A DNA stretch of 64,000 nucleotides from Desulfovibrio porci (lineage in GTDB: Bacteria; Desulfobacterota; Desulfovibrionia; Desulfovibrionales; Desulfovibrionaceae), in NCBI RefSeq assembly GCF_009696265.1, contig NZ_VUMH01000011.1, forward strand, positions 79,417-143,416. The letters run 5' to 3'. Below the pieces are notes generated by a model. It was given only the letters and a program-made list of their open reading frames with translations, made no database searches and was not told the DNA's origin. This document shows, one piece after another, positions 1 to 16,569 of the stretch. Made by a program: the position numbers and the translations under genes. Every line of letters starts with the position of its first letter. The first letter of the stretch is position 1.

Positions 1-1
1 C

Positions 2-310
2 GTGCGCACCGGCGGGGCGGAAAGACCGCCGGGCTGCCGCGAAATACTGAATGAAGTGGCCCGCGGGCTCAATCTGCGGCCCGAGGACATTCTGGGCGCC
101 AGACGCCGTCCGGATCTGGTCCTGGCCCGGCAGGTCGCCATGTACCTCTGCCGCCAGAAACTGGGGCTGTCCTACCCGGAACTGGGCCGGGCCTTTGGCG
201 GAAGAGACCATAGCACGGTCATTCATGCTATTAAAAAGATTAAGAAATTGCTGATTAGTAACAAAGATGTGCAACGCCTGGTGACGCAATTGGAAACAAC
301 GGCCCTCTGA
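2..310 (+). CDS. dnaA: Chromosomal replication initiator DnaA, C-terminal part (5' end outside window)
   Basis: This is the DNA-binding domain IV of DnaA, which opens oriC by binding 9-bp DnaA boxes. The visible 102 residues hold the helix-turn-helix and the family signature GGRDHSTVIHA near residue 66, followed by the usual C-terminal helix. The AAA+ ATPase domain must lie upstream of base 1, so the GTG at base 2 is probably an internal valine codon and not the real start. dnaN follows 146 bp downstream, the classic dnaA-dnaN order near a bacterial origin. No cluster of DnaA boxes is visible in the gap after it, so oriC is probably upstream of the window. Confidence 0.95.
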   Translation: MRTGGAERPPGCREILNEVARGLNLRPEDILGARRRPDLVLARQVAMYLCRQKLGLSYPELGRAFGGRDHSTVIHAIKKIKKLLISNKDVQRLVTQLETTAL

Positions 311-456
311 GCACGGCCCATGGCCCCCAAAAAAGCCGTCGTGTGCGCGCCGTTCCCCGCATCTTCCTAACATTGGCCATAAAAAAATAAAATATTCCAG
401 CATGTTTTGAGAGTTAGGCACAAAGAAACAGACATTAATAATATCAAGGAAAAAAT

Positions 457-1611
457 ATGAAACTTACTGTAAACAAAGAGCAGATCATTGAAGGCCTGCA
501 GAAAGCCGCGGCCATCATCCCGGCCAAGGCCGGCGCTGCCTATCTGCGTTCCATCTGGCTCAAGGCCGACGAGGGCAGTCTCGCGGTCATGTCCACGGAC
601 GCCAACATTGAATTTACGGGCCGCTATCCTGCGGAGACCAGCCAGCCGGGCCTCATCGGCGTGCAGGGCCGGGCCTTTGTGGATCTGGTGCGCCAGTTGC
701 CCACGGGCGTGCTCAACCTCACGCTGGACGAAGCTTCCGGCAATCTGCTGCTGGAGCAGGGACGCCGCGTTTACAAACTGCCGGTGAGCGGTTCCGAATG
801 GTTCCAGAATTTTTCGGAATTTCCGGCCGAGAACGCGGTGACCTGGTCCGGCGACTTTTTGCAGGACGTGCTGGACAAGGTAGGCTTCTGCATCAGCGAC
901 GACGACGCCATGGACGCCATCGCCTGCCTGTGCATGAAGCCCGGCGAAAACGGCCATATCGACGTCTGCGGCCTCAATGGCCATCAATTCGCCCTGGTTT
1001 CCTTCACCCATGACGAACTGGCCGCGCGTCTGCCCGCCGAAGGCATGCTGATCCAGAAAAAATATCTTCAGGACATCAAAAAATGGCTGGGCGTGGACGA
1101 AATCGAACTTAATATTACGGACAAGCGTCTTTACCTGCGCAGTCTGGACGGAGCCGAAACCCTCAGTCTGCCCCGCGCGGCCTACGAATATCCGGATTAC
1201 AACATTTTCATGTCCAAACTCGCGGACGAAGGCGTCAGCGCCATGACCCTGGACCGCAAGGAAGGCATGGACGCCTTGGGCCGCATTCTGATTTTCAATA
1301 CCGAGAGCGACCGCTGCACCTATATGGATCTTTCCGAAAACGAGGCCCGGCTGTCCGCCCAGGGCCAGGACGTGGGCTCGGCTTCGGAAAGCCTGGAGGT
1401 GACCTATAGGGGCGACATTTCGCGCATCGCCTTCCCCACCCGCAATCTGCTGGACGTGCTCGGGCATTTTGTTTCCGGCAAGATCGACATGCTGCTCACA
1501 GGCACGGAAGGGCCGTGCGGCATCCGGGGCGCGGAAGATCCGGACTACACGGTGATCATCATGCCCATGAAGGTTTCCGAAACCACCTATTACAGCGAAG
1601 AGGACGTGTAA
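457..1611 (+). CDS. dnaN: DNA polymerase III sliding clamp (beta subunit)
   Basis: The 384-residue protein is the ring-shaped clamp that tethers polymerase III to DNA. It starts MKLTVNKEQI and ends with the family tail ...VIIMPMKV plus a short acidic extension of about ten residues. Its length is close to the usual 366-380. The ATG at 457 is preceded by AAGGA about six bases upstream. It lies between dnaA and gyrB, and a strong hairpin follows the stop codon, so expression of gyrB may be separated or attenuated there. Confidence 0.97.
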   Translation: MKLTVNKEQIIEGLQKAAAIIPAKAGAAYLRSIWLKADEGSLAVMSTDANIEFTGRYPAETSQPGLIGVQGRAFVDLVRQLPTGVLNLTLDEASGNLLLEQGRRVYKLPVSGSEWFQNFSEFPAENAVTWSGDFLQDVLDKVGFCISDDDAMDAIACLCMKPGENGHIDVCGLNGHQFALVSFTHDELAARLPAEGMLIQKKYLQDIKKWLGVDEIELNITDKRLYLRSLDGAETLSLPRAAYEYPDYNIFMSKLADEGVSAMTLDRKEGMDALGRILIFNTESDRCTYMDLSENEARLSAQGQDVGSASESLEVTYRGDISRIAFPTRNLLDVLGHFVSGKIDMLLTGTEGPCGIRGAEDPDYTVIIMPMKVSETTYYSEEDV

Positions 1612-4102
<2,491 letters not shown>

Positions 4103-4104
<2 letters not shown>

Positions 4105-4137
4105 AGCGGTTCACGCATGAAATGCGCCAACCGCTCT
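4103..4137 (+). other. Inverted repeat at the gyrB stop codon
   Basis: AGAGCGGTT at 4103-4111 is matched by AACCGCTCT at 4129-4137, giving a 9-bp stem and a 17-base loop that starts inside the gyrB stop codon. No T-run follows. It may act as a weak or Rho-assisted terminator, or be a dispersed intergenic repeat. Confidence 0.45.
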
Positions 4138-4248
4138 GTAAGGATTTGTGTGCAACTTCTTGCCACGAAATGCGAGTAGGCGGGCTTTGCACGTCGTAAG
4201 CGAGCATTTCAAGTGTTACATGCTCTAGACAGCGCCGGGCGAACAGGC

Positions 4249-4563
4249 ATGAAAATGAAAACCGAAGAAAAATCCTCCGGAGGCTGGCTGTCCTGGCTGA
4301 CGGCCGTGGGCGGCTGGCTGCTCTGCGCGGCCATGTGCCTTGTGCTGACCATCCGGCTGGAAGTCTGGCCCAGGGCGTATGATTTTGTTTTTCCGGCGGT
4401 GGTGGCCGTCCTGTTCAGCAATATTCTGGTGTTTATGTTCATGGCGTCACGCTACGGGGCGCATGCCGGAAAGCTGTTCCGGGCCGTGTGCCGCGTATGT
4501 CTGAGCGAAGGCGCCCTGCTTTTGCTTCTTTATGGATGGGGCAGGTTTTTTATAGGAGCCTGA
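4249..4563 (+). CDS. Small membrane protein of unknown function
   Basis: The 104-residue protein has a basic, polar N-terminus (MKMKTEEKSS) and three hydrophobic stretches, at about residues 12-35, 45-65 and 78-100, so it is probably an inner-membrane protein with three helices. I do not recognise the family. The ATG at 4249 is chosen over an upstream in-frame GTG (4213), since the extra residues look like untranslated leader. It lies between gyrB and gyrA and may be co-transcribed with gyrA, which starts 60 bp later. Confidence 0.6.
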   Translation: MKMKTEEKSSGGWLSWLTAVGGWLLCAAMCLVLTIRLEVWPRAYDFVFPAVVAVLFSNILVFMFMASRYGAHAGKLFRAVCRVCLSEGALLLLLYGWGRFFIGA

Positions 4564-4622
4564 GTTATTTTGCCGGTCGCGCGCTGCGCGGCCACGGTTG
4601 ATATTCTACCCGCGAGGCCAAC

Positions 4623-7182
<2,560 letters not shown>

Positions 7183-7190
<8 letters not shown>

Positions 7191-7992
7191 GGTTCCGTTC
7201 GTCCTTCTGCCGACGGCACTGGTCCTCTGGGCCTGTCTGGCCGTCGGCTGCGAACAGAACGCGCTACTGGCGGACGACCTCAGCGCGGCGCGTACGGCGG
7301 TGGCCGAACGCAACTGGCCCTTGGCCGAGCGCCTGCTGGAACGCTGTCTGCGTGAAGAGCAGAGCCCGGACAAGCGCTGGGAGGCCTGGCAGCAATTGCT
7401 GACCGTGGTCAATTCCGCCAATCCGGAAGCCCGCGCCACCCTGGATTACCTGGAAGCCATGCTGGCGGAATACGCGGACGACGACGCCCGCGTCAAACTG
7501 GTTCTGGAGCGCATGGGCCGCCTCAACGAAAGCCTGCGGCGCTATGAGCGGGCGGCGGACGCCTGGAGCGCCTATATCGGCCTGGCGGGCCTGACGCCGC
7601 GGGAAACCGTGGAAGGCTACCGCCATTTGGCCTCCGTGCAGTTCAGCCAGCGGCGTTTTGAGGCGGGCGAGGAAACCCTTCAGCAATGTCTGGCGCTGCC
7701 TCTGCGGGACCATGACAAGATGATGTGCATGTATGATCTGGCGGATCAGAATATGGCCCGCGAACGCTGGCAGGAAGTGGCGGACCTCTGCCAGCAGATT
7801 CTGGACAGCGGGCCGGACAAGGAGCTGCGGGGTCTGAGCGGCTATCTGCTGGGCGACGCCCTGGAACAACTGGGCAAGGGCGCGGAAGCCCTCAAACAAT
7901 TTGAACTGGCGCGCGACGAATATCCCAATCCGTCGGTCATGGACAATCGCATTGCGCATTTGCGCAATAAACTGAAGAAGCAGGCGAAATAA
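7183..7992 (+). CDS. Probable lipoprotein with TPR-like repeats
   Basis: The 269-residue product begins with a hydrophobic signal sequence ending in a lipobox-like LAVGC (Cys23), so it is probably a lipid-anchored envelope protein. The rest is alpha-helical and rich in Ala, Leu, Glu and Arg, with pairs of helices like tetratricopeptide repeats (for example [40 protein letters not shown]). Such repeats normally bind other proteins. The ATG at 7183 overlaps the gyrA stop by eight bases, and purF starts four bases after its stop, so the three genes look translationally coupled. No specific function is assigned. Confidence 0.75.
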
Positions 7993-7996
7993 GAAT

Positions 7997-9397
<1,401 letters not shown>

Positions 9398-9405
9398 GGC
9401 CTTTT

Positions 9406-9423
9406 ACACTTTTTCAAAAGTGT
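9406..9423 (+). other. Short hairpin after purF
   Basis: ACACTTTT and AAAAGTGT form an 8-bp stem with a 2-base loop nine bases after the purF stop, followed by CCCTTTC. It may contribute to termination, but the T-run is poor. The remaining gap to hisS (about 115 bp) shows no other structure that I can support. Confidence 0.35.
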
Positions 9424-9538
9424 CCCTTTCCCCCACATGGCTCTTCCGGCAGTACGCCATCCGGCTTGACGCCGCCGCGCCGACAAGATAGAGGGCCGCT
9501 ACGGCTTCAAGGGTCGATAGAGATCAGCAGAGGACAGT

Positions 9539-10795
9539 ATGAGCATTGCACGCATCAAGGGTTTTGCGGACATGTTTCCGCCCCAGAGCGACAATTTCAC
9601 CCGTATGGAAAACTGCGCGCGGGATATTTTCGGCCGCTACGGTTTTGTGGAATTGCGTACGCCGCTCCTGGAATTTACCGAACTCTTCCAGCGCTCCATC
9701 GGTGAAGAAACCGACGTTGTGCAGAAAGAGATGTACACATTTCCGGACCGCAAGGGGCGTTCCCTGACCTTGCGCCCCGAAGCCACGGCCGGGGTCATGC
9801 GCGCCTATATCGAAGCGGGCCTGGCCAACCGCGAGTCGGTCAGCCGTCTTTTCACCACCGGCCCCATGTTCCGTTACGAGCGACCCCAGAAGGGCCGCAT
9901 GCGCCAGTTCCATCAGATCAACTGTGAATGCCTGGGGTCGCAAAGCCCTCTGGCCGATGCGGAACTGATCATCATGCTGATGCGTTTTCTGCGCGCCCTG
10001 GGCCTTGGGGAACTGACCCTCAAGCTCAACTCCCTGGGCTGCGCGGAATGCCGTCCGCGCTTCAAGGAAGCCTTGCTGGAGTATCTGCAAGGGGTGGACC
10101 GCAATGCGCTTTGCCCGGACTGCGCCCGCCGCGTGGAGAGCAATCCGTTGCGCGTGCTGGACTGCAAGCAGCCCGGCTGTCGCGCCCTGACCGACAATGC
10201 GCCCAAACTGCTGGACTATAATTGCCCTGAGTGCAAGGCCCATTTTGAAACCGTGCTGGCCATGCTGCGCGCTGAAGATCTGCCGCTGGAGCTGGATCAC
10301 CGCCTGGTGCGCGGGCTGGACTACTATTGCCGGACCACCTTTGAGGTGGTAAGCGGGAGCATCGGCGCGCAATCTGCGGTGGCCGGCGGCGGCCGCTATG
10401 ACGGTCTGATCAAGAGCCTTGGCGGACCGGATGTGCCCGGCGTGGGCTTTGCCTGCGGCATGGAGCGCCTGGCCTTGCTTCTGGGCGACGGCGCGGAACA
10501 GCGGCCCGATTTTTATCTGCTGGGCATGGAAGAGGCCGGTCGCGCGCAGGCCTTTGCCCTGGCCCAGAAACTGCGCGCCGCCGGATTGCGCGGAGAAATG
10601 AATTTCAGCGCGGGCGGCTTCAAAAGCCTGATGCGCCAGGCGGGCAAATCCGGCGCGCGCTACTGCCTGATTATCGGACCGGACGAAGCGGCCAAGGACG
10701 ACGTGAGCATCAAACATCTGGACAGCGGCGAGCAGCGCAGCCTGCCGCAGGCCGACGCAATCCTTTATCTGCAAACGGGAACAGCCAATGACTGA
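9539..10795 (+). CDS. hisS: Histidine--tRNA ligase
   Basis: This class II synthetase charges tRNA-His. The 418-residue protein shows class II motif 2 ([19 protein letters not shown]), the histidine-specific [13 protein letters not shown] and the C-terminal GGGRYDGL and [11 protein letters not shown] motifs. A cysteine-rich stretch in the middle (CAEC, CPDC, CKQPGC, CPEC) suggests a zinc-binding insertion, as in some HisRS lineages. The ATG at 9539 follows AGAGGACA. aspS overlaps its end by eight bases, so the two synthetases are translated from one message. Confidence 0.96.
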   Translation: MSIARIKGFADMFPPQSDNFTRMENCARDIFGRYGFVELRTPLLEFTELFQRSIGEETDVVQKEMYTFPDRKGRSLTLRPEATAGVMRAYIEAGLANRESVSRLFTTGPMFRYERPQKGRMRQFHQINCECLGSQSPLADAELIIMLMRFLRALGLGELTLKLNSLGCAECRPRFKEALLEYLQGVDRNALCPDCARRVESNPLRVLDCKQPGCRALTDNAPKLLDYNCPECKAHFETVLAMLRAEDLPLELDHRLVRGLDYYCRTTFEVVSGSIGAQSAVAGGGRYDGLIKSLGGPDVPGVGFACGMERLALLLGDGAEQRPDFYLLGMEEAGRAQAFALAQKLRAAGLRGEMNFSAGGFKSLMRQAGKSGARYCLIIGPDEAAKDDVSIKHLDSGEQRSLPQADAILYLQTGTAND

Positions 10796-12647
10796 GCAAA
10801 CGCAGGACATACAGCAGGAACATCAGAAATTTATTGAAGACTTGGGCGACTGGCAGCGCAGTCACACCTGCGGTCAGCTGACCCTGGCCGACGACACGGC
10901 CGAGGTCTGCCTGATGGGCTGGGTGCAGTACCGGCGCGACCACGGCGGCCTGATTTTTGTGGACCTGCGCGACCGCGACGGTTTGACCCAGGTGGTTTTC
11001 AGTCCTGATATCGCCCCGGCGGCCCATGAAAACGCGCATATCCTGCGTTCCGAATACGTGCTGGCCGTCAAGGGCAAGGTGCGTCCCCGGCCCGAGGGTA
11101 TGGTCAACAGCACAATGGTCACCGGTGAAATCGAAGTGGTGGCCTATGAGTGGAAGCTGCTGAACACCTCCAAGACGCCGCCTTTTCCCATTGAGGATCG
11201 TTGCGATGCGGGCGAGAACCTGCGCCTGGCCTGGCGCTATCTGGATCTGCGCCGTCCGCGCATGCAGGAAAATCTGCGCCTGCGGCACAAGGTGGCCCAG
11301 ACCATCCGTCGCTATCTGGACGAGGGCGGCTTTGTGGAAGTGGAAACTCCGGTGCTGACCAAGTCCACGCCCGAAGGGGCGCGCGATTTTCTGGTGCCCA
11401 GCCGTTTGAACCCCGGCGAATTTTACGCCCTGCCGCAGTCTCCGCAGCTTTTCAAGCAGATGCTGATGGTTTCCGGTCTGGACCGGTATTTCCAGATCGT
11501 GCGCTGTTTCCGCGACGAGGATTTGCGCGCTGACCGCCAGCCCGAGTTCACCCAGGTGGATATTGAAATGAGCTTTGTGGACGAGGAAAAGGTCATGTCC
11601 ATGGCCGAAGGCCTCATGGCCCGCGTCTTCAAGGAAGTCATGGGCAGGGAGCTCAGCCTTCCGTTCCCGCGCATGCGCTGGGATGAAGCCATGGAGCGTT
11701 ACGGCGTGGACAAGCCGGATACGCGTTTCGGCCTGGAACTCAAGGATATCACCGAGATTGTGCGCGGTTCGGGCTTCAAGCTCTTCGCTCAGGCCAGACT
11801 GGTCAAGGGCATGAAGGTGCCGGGCGGCGAATCCTTGACCCGCAAGGAAATTGACGCCTTCACCGAATTTGTGAAGATTTACGGCGCGCAGGGCCTGGCC
11901 TGGATCAAGATCAAGGCCGACGAATGGCAGTCACCCATCGCCAAGTTTTTGTCCGATGAGGAACGCAAGGGCATTGCGGAAGCCCTTGATCTTCAGGTGG
12001 GCGACATCGTCTTTTTCCAGGCCGGCGAACCGGATATGGTCAACGCGGCTCTGGGCAATTTGCGCGTGCATCTGGCCGGGCAGCTCAAACTTATTCCGGA
12101 AAACAGCTTTAACTTTCTCTGGGTCACGGATTTTCCCCTCTATGAGTACGACCAGGAGGAAAAGCGCTTTGTGGCCTGCCACCATCCCTTCACCTCGCCC
12201 GCGTCCGGCCATCTGGAACTGATGAGCAGCGATCCGGCCAAGGCCCGTGCCCGCGCCTACGATATGGTGCTCAACGGCAATGAAGTGGGCGGCGGTTCCA
12301 TCCGCATCCATTCCGGCGACGTGCAGCGGCGGATGTTTGAAGCGCTTGGCTTTACGCCGGAGCAGGCAGAGGCGCAGTTCGGCTTCCTGATCCAGGCGCT
12401 GGAGCAGGGCGCGCCGCCGCACGGCGGGCTGGCTTTCGGCCTGGACCGTCTGGTCATGCTGCTGGCCGGGGCGTCCAGCATCCGCGACGTTATCGCCTTC
12501 CCCAAAACCCAGAAGGCCACCTGCCTGCTGACCGAGGCTCCGGCCCCGGTGGCGGCCAAGCAGCTGCGTGAACTGGGCCTGCGCCTGCGTGAGCAGCCCG
12601 CCAAGGAAGGCGAGGCCAAACAGGGCGGCGGCGTGGCTCAGGCCTAA
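10788..12647 (+). CDS. aspS: Aspartate--tRNA ligase
   Basis: The 619-residue class IIb synthetase has an N-terminal OB anticodon-binding domain (about residues 20-140), class II motif 2 around [16 protein letters not shown], the bacterial GAD insertion domain in the middle, and motif 3 [15 protein letters not shown] near the C-terminus. This is the full bacterial-type architecture. It overlaps hisS by eight bases and precedes def. Whether it also charges tRNA-Asn cannot be judged from this window. Confidence 0.96.
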   Translation: MTEQTQDIQQEHQKFIEDLGDWQRSHTCGQLTLADDTAEVCLMGWVQYRRDHGGLIFVDLRDRDGLTQVVFSPDIAPAAHENAHILRSEYVLAVKGKVRPRPEGMVNSTMVTGEIEVVAYEWKLLNTSKTPPFPIEDRCDAGENLRLAWRYLDLRRPRMQENLRLRHKVAQTIRRYLDEGGFVEVETPVLTKSTPEGARDFLVPSRLNPGEFYALPQSPQLFKQMLMVSGLDRYFQIVRCFRDEDLRADRQPEFTQVDIEMSFVDEEKVMSMAEGLMARVFKEVMGRELSLPFPRMRWDEAMERYGVDKPDTRFGLELKDITEIVRGSGFKLFAQARLVKGMKVPGGESLTRKEIDAFTEFVKIYGAQGLAWIKIKADEWQSPIAKFLSDEERKGIAEALDLQVGDIVFFQAGEPDMVNAALGNLRVHLAGQLKLIPENSFNFLWVTDFPLYEYDQEEKRFVACHHPFTSPASGHLELMSSDPAKARARAYDMVLNGNEVGGGSIRIHSGDVQRRMFEALGFTPEQAEAQFGFLIQALEQGAPPHGGLAFGLDRLVMLLAGASSIRDVIAFPKTQKATCLLTEAPAPVAAKQLRELGLRLREQPAKEGEAKQGGGVAQA

Positions 12648-12661
12648 GGAGAGCCTCAAGC

Positions 12662-13180
12662 ATGATTCTTGATATTGTGACCTATCCCGACCCGCGCCTG
12701 AAGCAGCCGTGCGAGCCTGTGGCGGAAGTGACGGACGAGATCCGCCGTCTGGCCGCCGACATGCTGGAAACCATGTACGCCGCGCCCGGCGTGGGTCTGG
12801 CCGCGCCGCAGGTGGGCCGCAATATACGCATGCTGGTCATGGACCCGGCGGGCAAGGATGAGGAAAAGCAGCCCCGCGTGCTGATCAATCCCGTGCTGGA
12901 GCTTTCCGGCGAGGATGTGGTCAGCGAGTTGGAGGGCTGCCTGTCCGTGCCCCTGAATTACCGTGCGGACGTGATCCGCAAGAGCCGCGTTCTGCTCAAG
13001 GCCATGGACCTCGACGGGAACAGCATTGCGGAAGAACTGGAGGGTTTTCCGGCCATTGTTGTCCAGCACGAAGCCGACCATCTGGACGGCGTGCTGTTCA
13101 TTGACAGGATCAGCCGTCTGCGGCGCACGCTGTATGACAGCAAGGTAAAAAAATGGCTCAAGCGCAAAAATGCCGCCTAG
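12662..13180 (+). CDS. def: Peptide deformylase
   Basis: The enzyme removes the formyl group from the N-terminal methionine of new proteins. All three family motifs are present in the 172 residues: GVGLAAPQVG (about 44-53), EGCLSVP with the metal-binding Cys, and QHEADHLDGVLF with the HExxH-like metal site. It starts 14 bp after aspS with AGGAGAGCC upstream. Its last 28 bp overlap the fmt start, tying deformylation and formylation of initiator Met together in one operon. Confidence 0.96.
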   Translation: MILDIVTYPDPRLKQPCEPVAEVTDEIRRLAADMLETMYAAPGVGLAAPQVGRNIRMLVMDPAGKDEEKQPRVLINPVLELSGEDVVSELEGCLSVPLNYRADVIRKSRVLLKAMDLDGNSIAEELEGFPAIVVQHEADHLDGVLFIDRISRLRRTLYDSKVKKWLKRKNAA

Positions 13181-14145
13181 TCTTCATGGGCACGCCGGAT
13201 TTCGCGGCGGTGATCCTCAAGGCGCTTGCGCAATGGCCGCGCGGCGAGATTGTTGCGGTCTATACCCAGCCGGACCGTCCCGCCGGGCGCGGCCATAAGC
13301 TGACGCCCTCTCCGGTCAAGCGGCTGGCGCAGGAACTGGACCTGCCGGTGCTGCAGCCGCAGAGCCTGAAAAACGCCGAGGCTCAGGCGGAACTGTCCGC
13401 TCTGCAGGCGGACGTGCTGGTCGTGGCCGCGTATGGTCTGATTTTGCCGGACGCCGTGCTGGCTGCGCCGCGTCTGGCCCCGATCAACGTGCATGCCTCG
13501 CTTTTGCCGCGTTATCGCGGCGCCGCGCCCATTCAGCGCGCGATCATGGAAAATTGGGGACCTGCCGCGCAAAGCGGGGTCGCCATCATGCGGGTGGCCA
13601 GCCGTCTGGACGCCGGACCGGTCTATGCCGACGCTGCCCTGCCCATTGGCGAGCACACGGCGGGCAGCCTGCATGACGCCCTGGCTCATCTGGGCGCTGA
13701 TCTGCTGGTCCGCGTGTTGAATGATCTGCTGGACGGTCGGGCCGTGGCGCGTGAGCAGGACGAAAGCCGTGCCGATTATGCGGCCAAGATCAGCAAGGAA
13801 GACGGCTACATAGACTGGGAGCGCCCGGCGGCGGAAGTGCATGCCCGCATCCGTGGCGTGACGCCCTGGCCCGGCGCGCACGCCGCCTTTGCCCTGACGG
13901 GCGAGGCGGAAGCGCTGCACCTTCTGCTTGCGCCCGGCGAAGTGGGGGAAAGCGCAGAAGACGCGAACCCCGGCGACGTGCGGCACGATGCCCGCGGATT
14001 GAGCGTGGCCTGCGGCGATTGCTGGTACCGGCTTTCCCTTGTGCGTCCGCAAGGCCGCAAGGATATGCCGGTGCGCGATTTCATCAACGGACGTTTGCGC
14101 GGCCTGCCCGAGGGCATCTGCGGGCGCGCCCTGCGTCTTGGCTGA
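13153..14145 (+). CDS. fmt: Methionyl-tRNA formyltransferase
   Basis: The enzyme formylates initiator Met-tRNA using 10-formyl-tetrahydrofolate. The 330-residue protein has the N-terminal Rossmann motif RLVFMGTPDFA, the active-site segment INVHASLLPRYRGAAPIQRAI, and the C-terminal OB-like tRNA-binding domain. The start at 13153 lies inside def. Starting there gives MAQAQKCRLVFMG, a normal N-terminus for the family. Confidence 0.95.
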   Translation: MAQAQKCRLVFMGTPDFAAVILKALAQWPRGEIVAVYTQPDRPAGRGHKLTPSPVKRLAQELDLPVLQPQSLKNAEAQAELSALQADVLVVAAYGLILPDAVLAAPRLAPINVHASLLPRYRGAAPIQRAIMENWGPAAQSGVAIMRVASRLDAGPVYADAALPIGEHTAGSLHDALAHLGADLLVRVLNDLLDGRAVAREQDESRADYAAKISKEDGYIDWERPAAEVHARIRGVTPWPGAHAAFALTGEAEALHLLLAPGEVGESAEDANPGDVRHDARGLSVACGDCWYRLSLVRPQGRKDMPVRDFINGRLRGLPEGICGRALRLG

Positions 14146-14150
14146 AAGAG

Positions 14151-14197
14151 CGCTGTCTTGGAGCTGTGACAGCGGGCAATTTAAGGCTGTTTTTTTC
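14151..14197 (+). terminator. Probable terminator after fmt
   Basis: CGCTGTC (14151-14157) pairs with GACAGCG (14168-14174) just after the fmt stop, and a run of seven T lies at 14190-14196. The distance from stem to T-run is longer than usual, so efficiency is uncertain. A second pair of small inverted repeats (14236-14266 and 14267-14280) followed by six T sits before the next gene. Confidence 0.4.
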
Positions 14198-14305
14198 ATT
14201 TTCCGGGTCAGACTTCGGCCTGTGTGCTTGAAACCGTCAGAAGCCCTTTTTTGTGCTGTTTCTGACCTGAAAAAGTTCAGGCGTCTTTTTTATTGAGGCG
14301 GCGGC

Positions 14306-15139
14306 ATGTTCTTGCGCAAATCCCCCTATTCCCTGCCTCCCGAACAATACGGCGGCGGCCGCAAACGAATTTTTATCGGCCTGATGCTGGCCTCCTGCAT
14401 CTTGCTGTGTCTGGCGCTCTGTTTTTTTCTGATCCTGCCCTGGTCCGATCTGGGCGCTGGCCTGCGCTGGCTGCCGCTGCTCAGCATGGCGGTGGGGGGA
14501 TTGGGCATTGCGGTTCTGGCCTGGCTCTGCCTGACCCTGGTTTTTCATATTTACACCGGCTTGCCTTTACCCGGCATGCACGGCGTGCGGCATGTGATCA
14601 TCCGCCTGTTTTTTCCGCTGATGGAATTGCTGGCCAAAGCTGTGGGCATTGACCGCAACAAGGTGCGGCGTTCTTTTGTCAAGGTGAACAATGAGCTGGT
14701 GCTGGCGGTGCGCCGTCCTGTGGTCCCGAGCGAACTGCTGCTTCTGCTGCCGCATTGCGTGCAGAACAGCGTTTGCCCGCGCCGCTTGACGCATAAGGTG
14801 GACCTTTGCGCGCGTTGCGGACAATGCCAAGTGGGCAGCCTTCTGGACCTGCGCGACCGTTACGGCATTCAGTTCGCCATTGCCACGGGCGGCACCATTG
14901 CCCGCCGCATTGTGGTCCAGACCAGGCCGCGCTGCATTGTGGCAGTCGCCTGTGAGCGCGACCTGACCTCCGGCATTCAGGACAGCTATCCCTTGCCGGT
15001 TTTTGGCGTGCTCAATCAGCGGCCTTGCGGTCCCTGTCTGGATACCTTGGCGCCGCTGACGGCTCTGGAAGAGGTCATCCGTCTTTTTCTCGGCCTTTCA
15101 GAAACGGCTGCGGGCGCATGCCAGAGGGGACGGGCGTGA
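14306..15139 (+). CDS. DUF116-family membrane protein with cysteine motifs
   Basis: The 277-residue protein has two transmembrane segments near the N-terminus (about residues 20-45 and 55-80), then a cytoplasmic domain with LPHCVQNSVCPRR, CARCGQCQ, VACERDL and RPCGPCLDT. That pattern matches the DUF116 family, whose function is unknown. The conserved cysteines suggest a metal or Fe-S site. In this window it sits between fmt and an rsmB-like gene, and the next gene begins inside its stop codon, so a link to translation or RNA modification is possible but is only inference. Confidence 0.75.
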   Translation: MFLRKSPYSLPPEQYGGGRKRIFIGLMLASCILLCLALCFFLILPWSDLGAGLRWLPLLSMAVGGLGIAVLAWLCLTLVFHIYTGLPLPGMHGVRHVIIRLFFPLMELLAKAVGIDRNKVRRSFVKVNNELVLAVRRPVVPSELLLLLPHCVQNSVCPRRLTHKVDLCARCGQCQVGSLLDLRDRYGIQFAIATGGTIARRIVVQTRPRCIVAVACERDLTSGIQDSYPLPVFGVLNQRPCGPCLDTLAPLTALEEVIRLFLGLSETAAGACQRGRA

Positions 15140-16557
15140 ACAACGGCAAGCGCGCTTTGTCGGGCCGGAACACTGCCCCCTCGTTGCGGTTCTTGAAAAA
15201 ATTGCCGCGCGACGGGCGCACAGCCGCCCTGCACGCGCTGTTGCTGACTGGCGCGGGTCTGAGCGCGCAGGAGGCCCTGGCCGCCGCCCTGGCCGACACG
15301 CAATCCGGCCTGCCGGGGCGGAATGACGCGTTGTCGTCGCAGGAACGTCATCTTTGTGCCGAACTGGTTTACGGCTGCCTGCGTTCTGAAATCCGCATTG
15401 CGTATCTTTTGGGACGGGTCCTGCCCCGGCCCGAACGACTGCCGCTTCCTCTGTCGCATATTCTCGTACTTGCGGTGTATGCCCTGCTGTTTCAGGAGCG
15501 TGTGCCTGACCATGCGGCCGTGCATGGCGCGGTGGAGCAGGCGGAACGCCTTTTCGGCCGCTCTCTGGCGCGAGTGGCCAACGGCGCATTGCGTTCCATC
15601 CAGCGTTTCGGCGCGGCTGTGAATACGCCCGAATTTTATACCGAAGATACTGGTCGGGGGACTTTTGGCGCATGGGACGGCCTTTGCCGCTATTACAGTT
15701 TGCCGCGTTGGTTTGCGGATCTCTGGCTTGCGGCTTACGGCGAGGAGAGCGCGCTGTCCCTGATGCGGCGTTCTTTCGCCCGTCCCTGGACCGGCTTGCG
15801 GATCAATGCCCGCCATGCGCTTGCGCCGGACTTGCGCGCGGCCTTGCTTGCCCTTGCTGAAAATGGCCGTGGGCAGGCTGTGGGGCTCTGGGGCATGGCT
15901 TTTGCGCCGGGCGCACTGCCCACGGAAGTGCTGGGCAACAGTCTGGAGCATTGGCGACGCGGCGGAGCGCTTTCCTTTCAGTCTGCGGGTTCACAACTGG
16001 TTTTGGAAGAGCTGGGCCTTACCTGTTGGCAGGGTAAGGTCTGGGACGCCTGCGCGGGTTTCGGCGGTAAAAGCGCGGCTCTTTTGGAACGCGGCGTGGA
16101 TGTGGCCCTGAGTACGGACCGCGCCTGGTCGCGGTTGCGCCATCTTCCGGGTCTGTGCCGGGATTTGCGCCTGCCGGCTCCGGCTGTCTGTCTGGCGGAT
16201 GCGACAGCGCCGCCGCTGTCCCGCTGGGACGGCCATATTCTTCTGGACGCGCCTTGCAGCGGGTTGGGCGTGCTGGCGCGGCGGCCTGACATCCGCAAGG
16301 CTTCCCGCCGCTCTCCGGCGGATCTGGAGCAGCTTGCGGATTTGCAGAGCCGCCTGCTGGACAGGCTCGGCGGCCTGCTGCAGCCGGGCAGGGAACTGGC
16401 TTACATTACCTGCACCCTGAACCCTGCGGAAAATGAGCAGGCCGTGGCCCGCTTGTTGCGGGCACGGCCTGAGCTTGCGTTGCTGCGCCAGTGGCAGACC
16501 CCCCATGCGCACCCCTGGCTGGAGGGCATGTACGGCGCTGTGTTGCGCCGGGCCTGA
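15136..16557 (+). CDS. RsmB/NOP-type rRNA cytosine-5 methyltransferase
   Basis: The protein (473 residues from GTG 15136) has an N-terminal NusB-like helical domain (through about residue 150) and a C-terminal SAM domain. The latter shows the SAM loop VWDACAGFGGKSAAL, the DAPCSGLGVLARRPDIR motif and the YITCTLNPAENEQ motif that supplies the catalytic Cys. This is the RsmB (Sun) architecture for m5C in 16S rRNA. GAGGGG lies six bases before GTG 15136, which overlaps the preceding stop. An ATG at 15118 is a possible alternative start without a clear ribosome site. Confidence 0.88.
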   Translation: MNNGKRALSGRNTAPSLRFLKKLPRDGRTAALHALLLTGAGLSAQEALAAALADTQSGLPGRNDALSSQERHLCAELVYGCLRSEIRIAYLLGRVLPRPERLPLPLSHILVLAVYALLFQERVPDHAAVHGAVEQAERLFGRSLARVANGALRSIQRFGAAVNTPEFYTEDTGRGTFGAWDGLCRYYSLPRWFADLWLAAYGEESALSLMRRSFARPWTGLRINARHALAPDLRAALLALAENGRGQAVGLWGMAFAPGALPTEVLGNSLEHWRRGGALSFQSAGSQLVLEELGLTCWQGKVWDACAGFGGKSAALLERGVDVALSTDRAWSRLRHLPGLCRDLRLPAPAVCLADATAPPLSRWDGHILLDAPCSGLGVLARRPDIRKASRRSPADLEQLADLQSRLLDRLGGLLQPGRELAYITCTLNPAENEQAVARLLRARPELALLRQWQTPHAHPWLEGMYGAVLRRA

Positions 16558-16569
16558 GTCGCGGCCTGT

